The position numbers and the translations under genes were made by a program. This document shows, piece by piece, positions 63,082 through 64,000 of a stretch of 64,000 bases of DNA; the first letter of the stretch is position 1, and each line of letters begins with the position of its first letter. The stretch spans positions 2,064,501-2,128,500 of the forward strand of contig NZ_CP091804.1 in assembly GCF_022024275.1 (NCBI RefSeq). The letters run 5' to 3'. The stretch comes from Sphingopyxis sp. BSN-002 (GTDB lineage: Bacteria > Pseudomonadota > Alphaproteobacteria > Sphingomonadales > Sphingomonadaceae). Under the pieces are notes generated by a model, which saw only the letters and a program-made list of their open reading frames with translations, was not told where the DNA came from and searched no databases.

Positions 63082-63390
63082 TCAGACGCCCGTGGTGACG
63101 TCGATCGACTGGCCTTCGGCCAGGCGAACGATCGCCTTCTTCACGTCGCTGCGGGTGTAGGGCTTGCCCTTCCAGCGCTTGGTCTTGCCCTTGGTGACGA
63201 GCGTGTTCACGCCGACAACCTTGACATCGAACAGCGCCTCGACGGCGGCCTTGATCGCGGGCTTGGTCGCATCGTTCGCGACCTTGAACACCACGGCATT
63301 GTTTTCGCTGAGCAGCGTCGACTTTTCAGTGATCACCGGAGCGAGGATGACGTCGTAATGACGCGCATCGACAGTTTTTGCCTTAGCCAT
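63082..63390 (-). CDS. rplW: 50S ribosomal protein L23
   Basis: A 102-residue L23 at the exit tunnel, docking site for trigger factor and [23 protein letters not shown] and [19 protein letters not shown] are conserved. It overlaps rplD by eight bases. Confidence 0.98.
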   Translation of the reverse strand: MAKAKTVDARHYDVILAPVITEKSTLLSENNAVVFKVANDATKPAIKAAVEALFDVKVVGVNTLVTKGKTKRWKGKPYTRSDVKKAIVRLAEGQSIDVTTGV

Positions 63391-64000
63391 TGAAACGTGC
63401 CTCCAGCTTTTCGACAGCCGCGCGGGTCAGGACCAGCGTGTCGGCGCGGATAATGTCATAAACATTGGCACCGGCCGCCGGCATCGCATCGACGCCGATC
63501 AGGTTGGCCGAAGCCATCGCGAAGCTTTCGTGAACGGCGTCGCCGTCGATGAAGAGGGCGCGGTTGCCGAGGTCGAGCTTGCCGAGCTTGCCGGCGAGCG
63601 CCTTGGTCTTCGCGTCCTTGAGCTCGAGCGTGTCGAGAACGACGATCTTGCCGCCCTTCGCCTTGTCGCTGAGCGCCATCTTCAGGCCGAGCGCGCGGAT
63701 CTTCTTGTTCAGCGAGTGACCGAAGGTGCGGGCCCGGGGACCATGCGCCTTGCCACCGCCGATGAAGATCGGCGCCTTGCGATCGCCGTGACGAGCGGTA
63801 CCGCCGCCCTTCTGGCGACCGAACTTCTTGCCGGTGCGGGCAACGTCGCTGCGCTCGCGAGCGGCGCGGGCGGGGCCGCGGCGCTTTTCGAGCTGCCAGG
63901 CGACGACGCGGTGCAGGATGTCTGCGCGGGCGTCGACGCCGAAGACGTCGTCGTTAAGGTCGATGTCGGCGCCAGCCTTGCCATCGAGGGTCTGAACCTT
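63383..64000 (-). CDS. rplD: 50S ribosomal protein L4 (start codon just outside window)
   Basis: An L4 of 205 visible residues; the frame runs to base 64000 and begins [20 protein letters not shown], so probably only the initiator Met lies outside. [20 protein letters not shown] and [20 protein letters not shown] are conserved. L4 lines the tunnel and in E. coli also regulates the S10 operon. rplC and rpsJ should lie upstream, beyond the window. Confidence 0.97.
   Translation of the reverse strand, partial: KVQTLDGKAGADIDLNDDVFGVDARADILHRVVAWQLEKRRGPARAARERSDVARTGKKFGRQKGGGTARHGDRKAPIFIGGGKAHGPRARTFGHSLNKKIRALGLKMALSDKAKGGKIVVLDTLELKDAKTKALAGKLGKLDLGNRALFIDGDAVHESFAMASANLIGVDAMPAAGANVYDIIRADTLVLTRAAVEKLEARFNG

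Noticed and set aside
61705..63393. Plus-strand frame of 562 codons across the L22-L2-L23 genes
   Set aside because: It is antisense to four certain ribosomal protein genes and shows no domain.
1..64000. Defence, phage, secretion or mobile-element genes
   Set aside because: None found. All protein-coding stretches are housekeeping, regulatory or small orphan genes with uniform base composition.

Overview
The window is ordinary, gene-dense chromosome from a high-GC alphaproteobacterium, most likely a sphingomonad (Sphingopyxis, Sphingomonas or a relative). The pointers are the alphaproteobacterial genes mipZ, divK, COQ9, mmcB, DUF3572 and DUF1737, a bamE / cytochrome-bc1-chaperone / DUF177 locus, zinc-free forms of L36, L33 and S14, and a RibB with a degenerate GTP-cyclohydrolase-II-like tail. 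The genus is my inference from gene content; there is no rRNA here to settle it. I see no phage, transposon, CRISPR array, tRNA or rRNA.

Layout, left to right. 1-1.7 kb: end of ribB, then ribH and a small membrane protein. 1.8-7.8 kb: an old yellow enzyme, a DMT exporter, COQ9, feoA-feoB behind a Fur-like palindrome, ssb and mmcB. 7.8-10.2 kb (minus): ribD-ribE with two small membrane proteins. 10.2-10.5 kb: an intergenic region with an orphan intrinsic terminator that suggests a small RNA. 10.5-15 kb: thioesterase and aminopeptidase P, facing a secreted S9 peptidase. 15-21 kb (minus): HAD hydrolase, L36, rpoN, lptB, phosphomannomutase and mipZ. 21-26 kb: panC, a Sel1 protein behind a CtrA-like site, a GNAT/RidA/HAD/DUF3572 operon, divK, a 40-residue ORF, and an Lrp regulator. 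26-31.4 kb (minus): L33, tonB, and a tight nadE / secreted protein / gltX operon. 31.5-38.1 kb (plus): a membrane-anchored LytTR regulator, prs, a PfpI-like protein, hisN-like phosphatase, small orphans, rpmI-rplT and an AraC regulator. 38.2-42.7 kb: pheS-pheT and an esterase. 42.7-48.1 kb (minus): mutS-glnD. 48.2-52.3 kb: malic enzyme, then bamE divergent from the bc1 chaperone and DUF177. 52.3-64 kb (minus): the S10 and spc ribosomal clusters from rplD to secY and adk, with a DUF1737 gene inserted between rpmD and rplO.

The genes cover riboflavin synthesis (all enzymes except an evident GTP cyclohydrolase II), iron uptake, envelope assembly, cell-cycle control, DNA repair, nitrogen signalling and translation. 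Many neighbours overlap by an ATGA, which implies translational coupling, and three convergent pairs share their stop codons. I found no convincing undescribed multi-gene system. The best leads are regulatory: the candidate small RNA near 10.4 kb, a possible attenuator ahead of L33, the CtrA-like and Fur-like sites, the tonB operator, and the small unannotated 40-residue gene.
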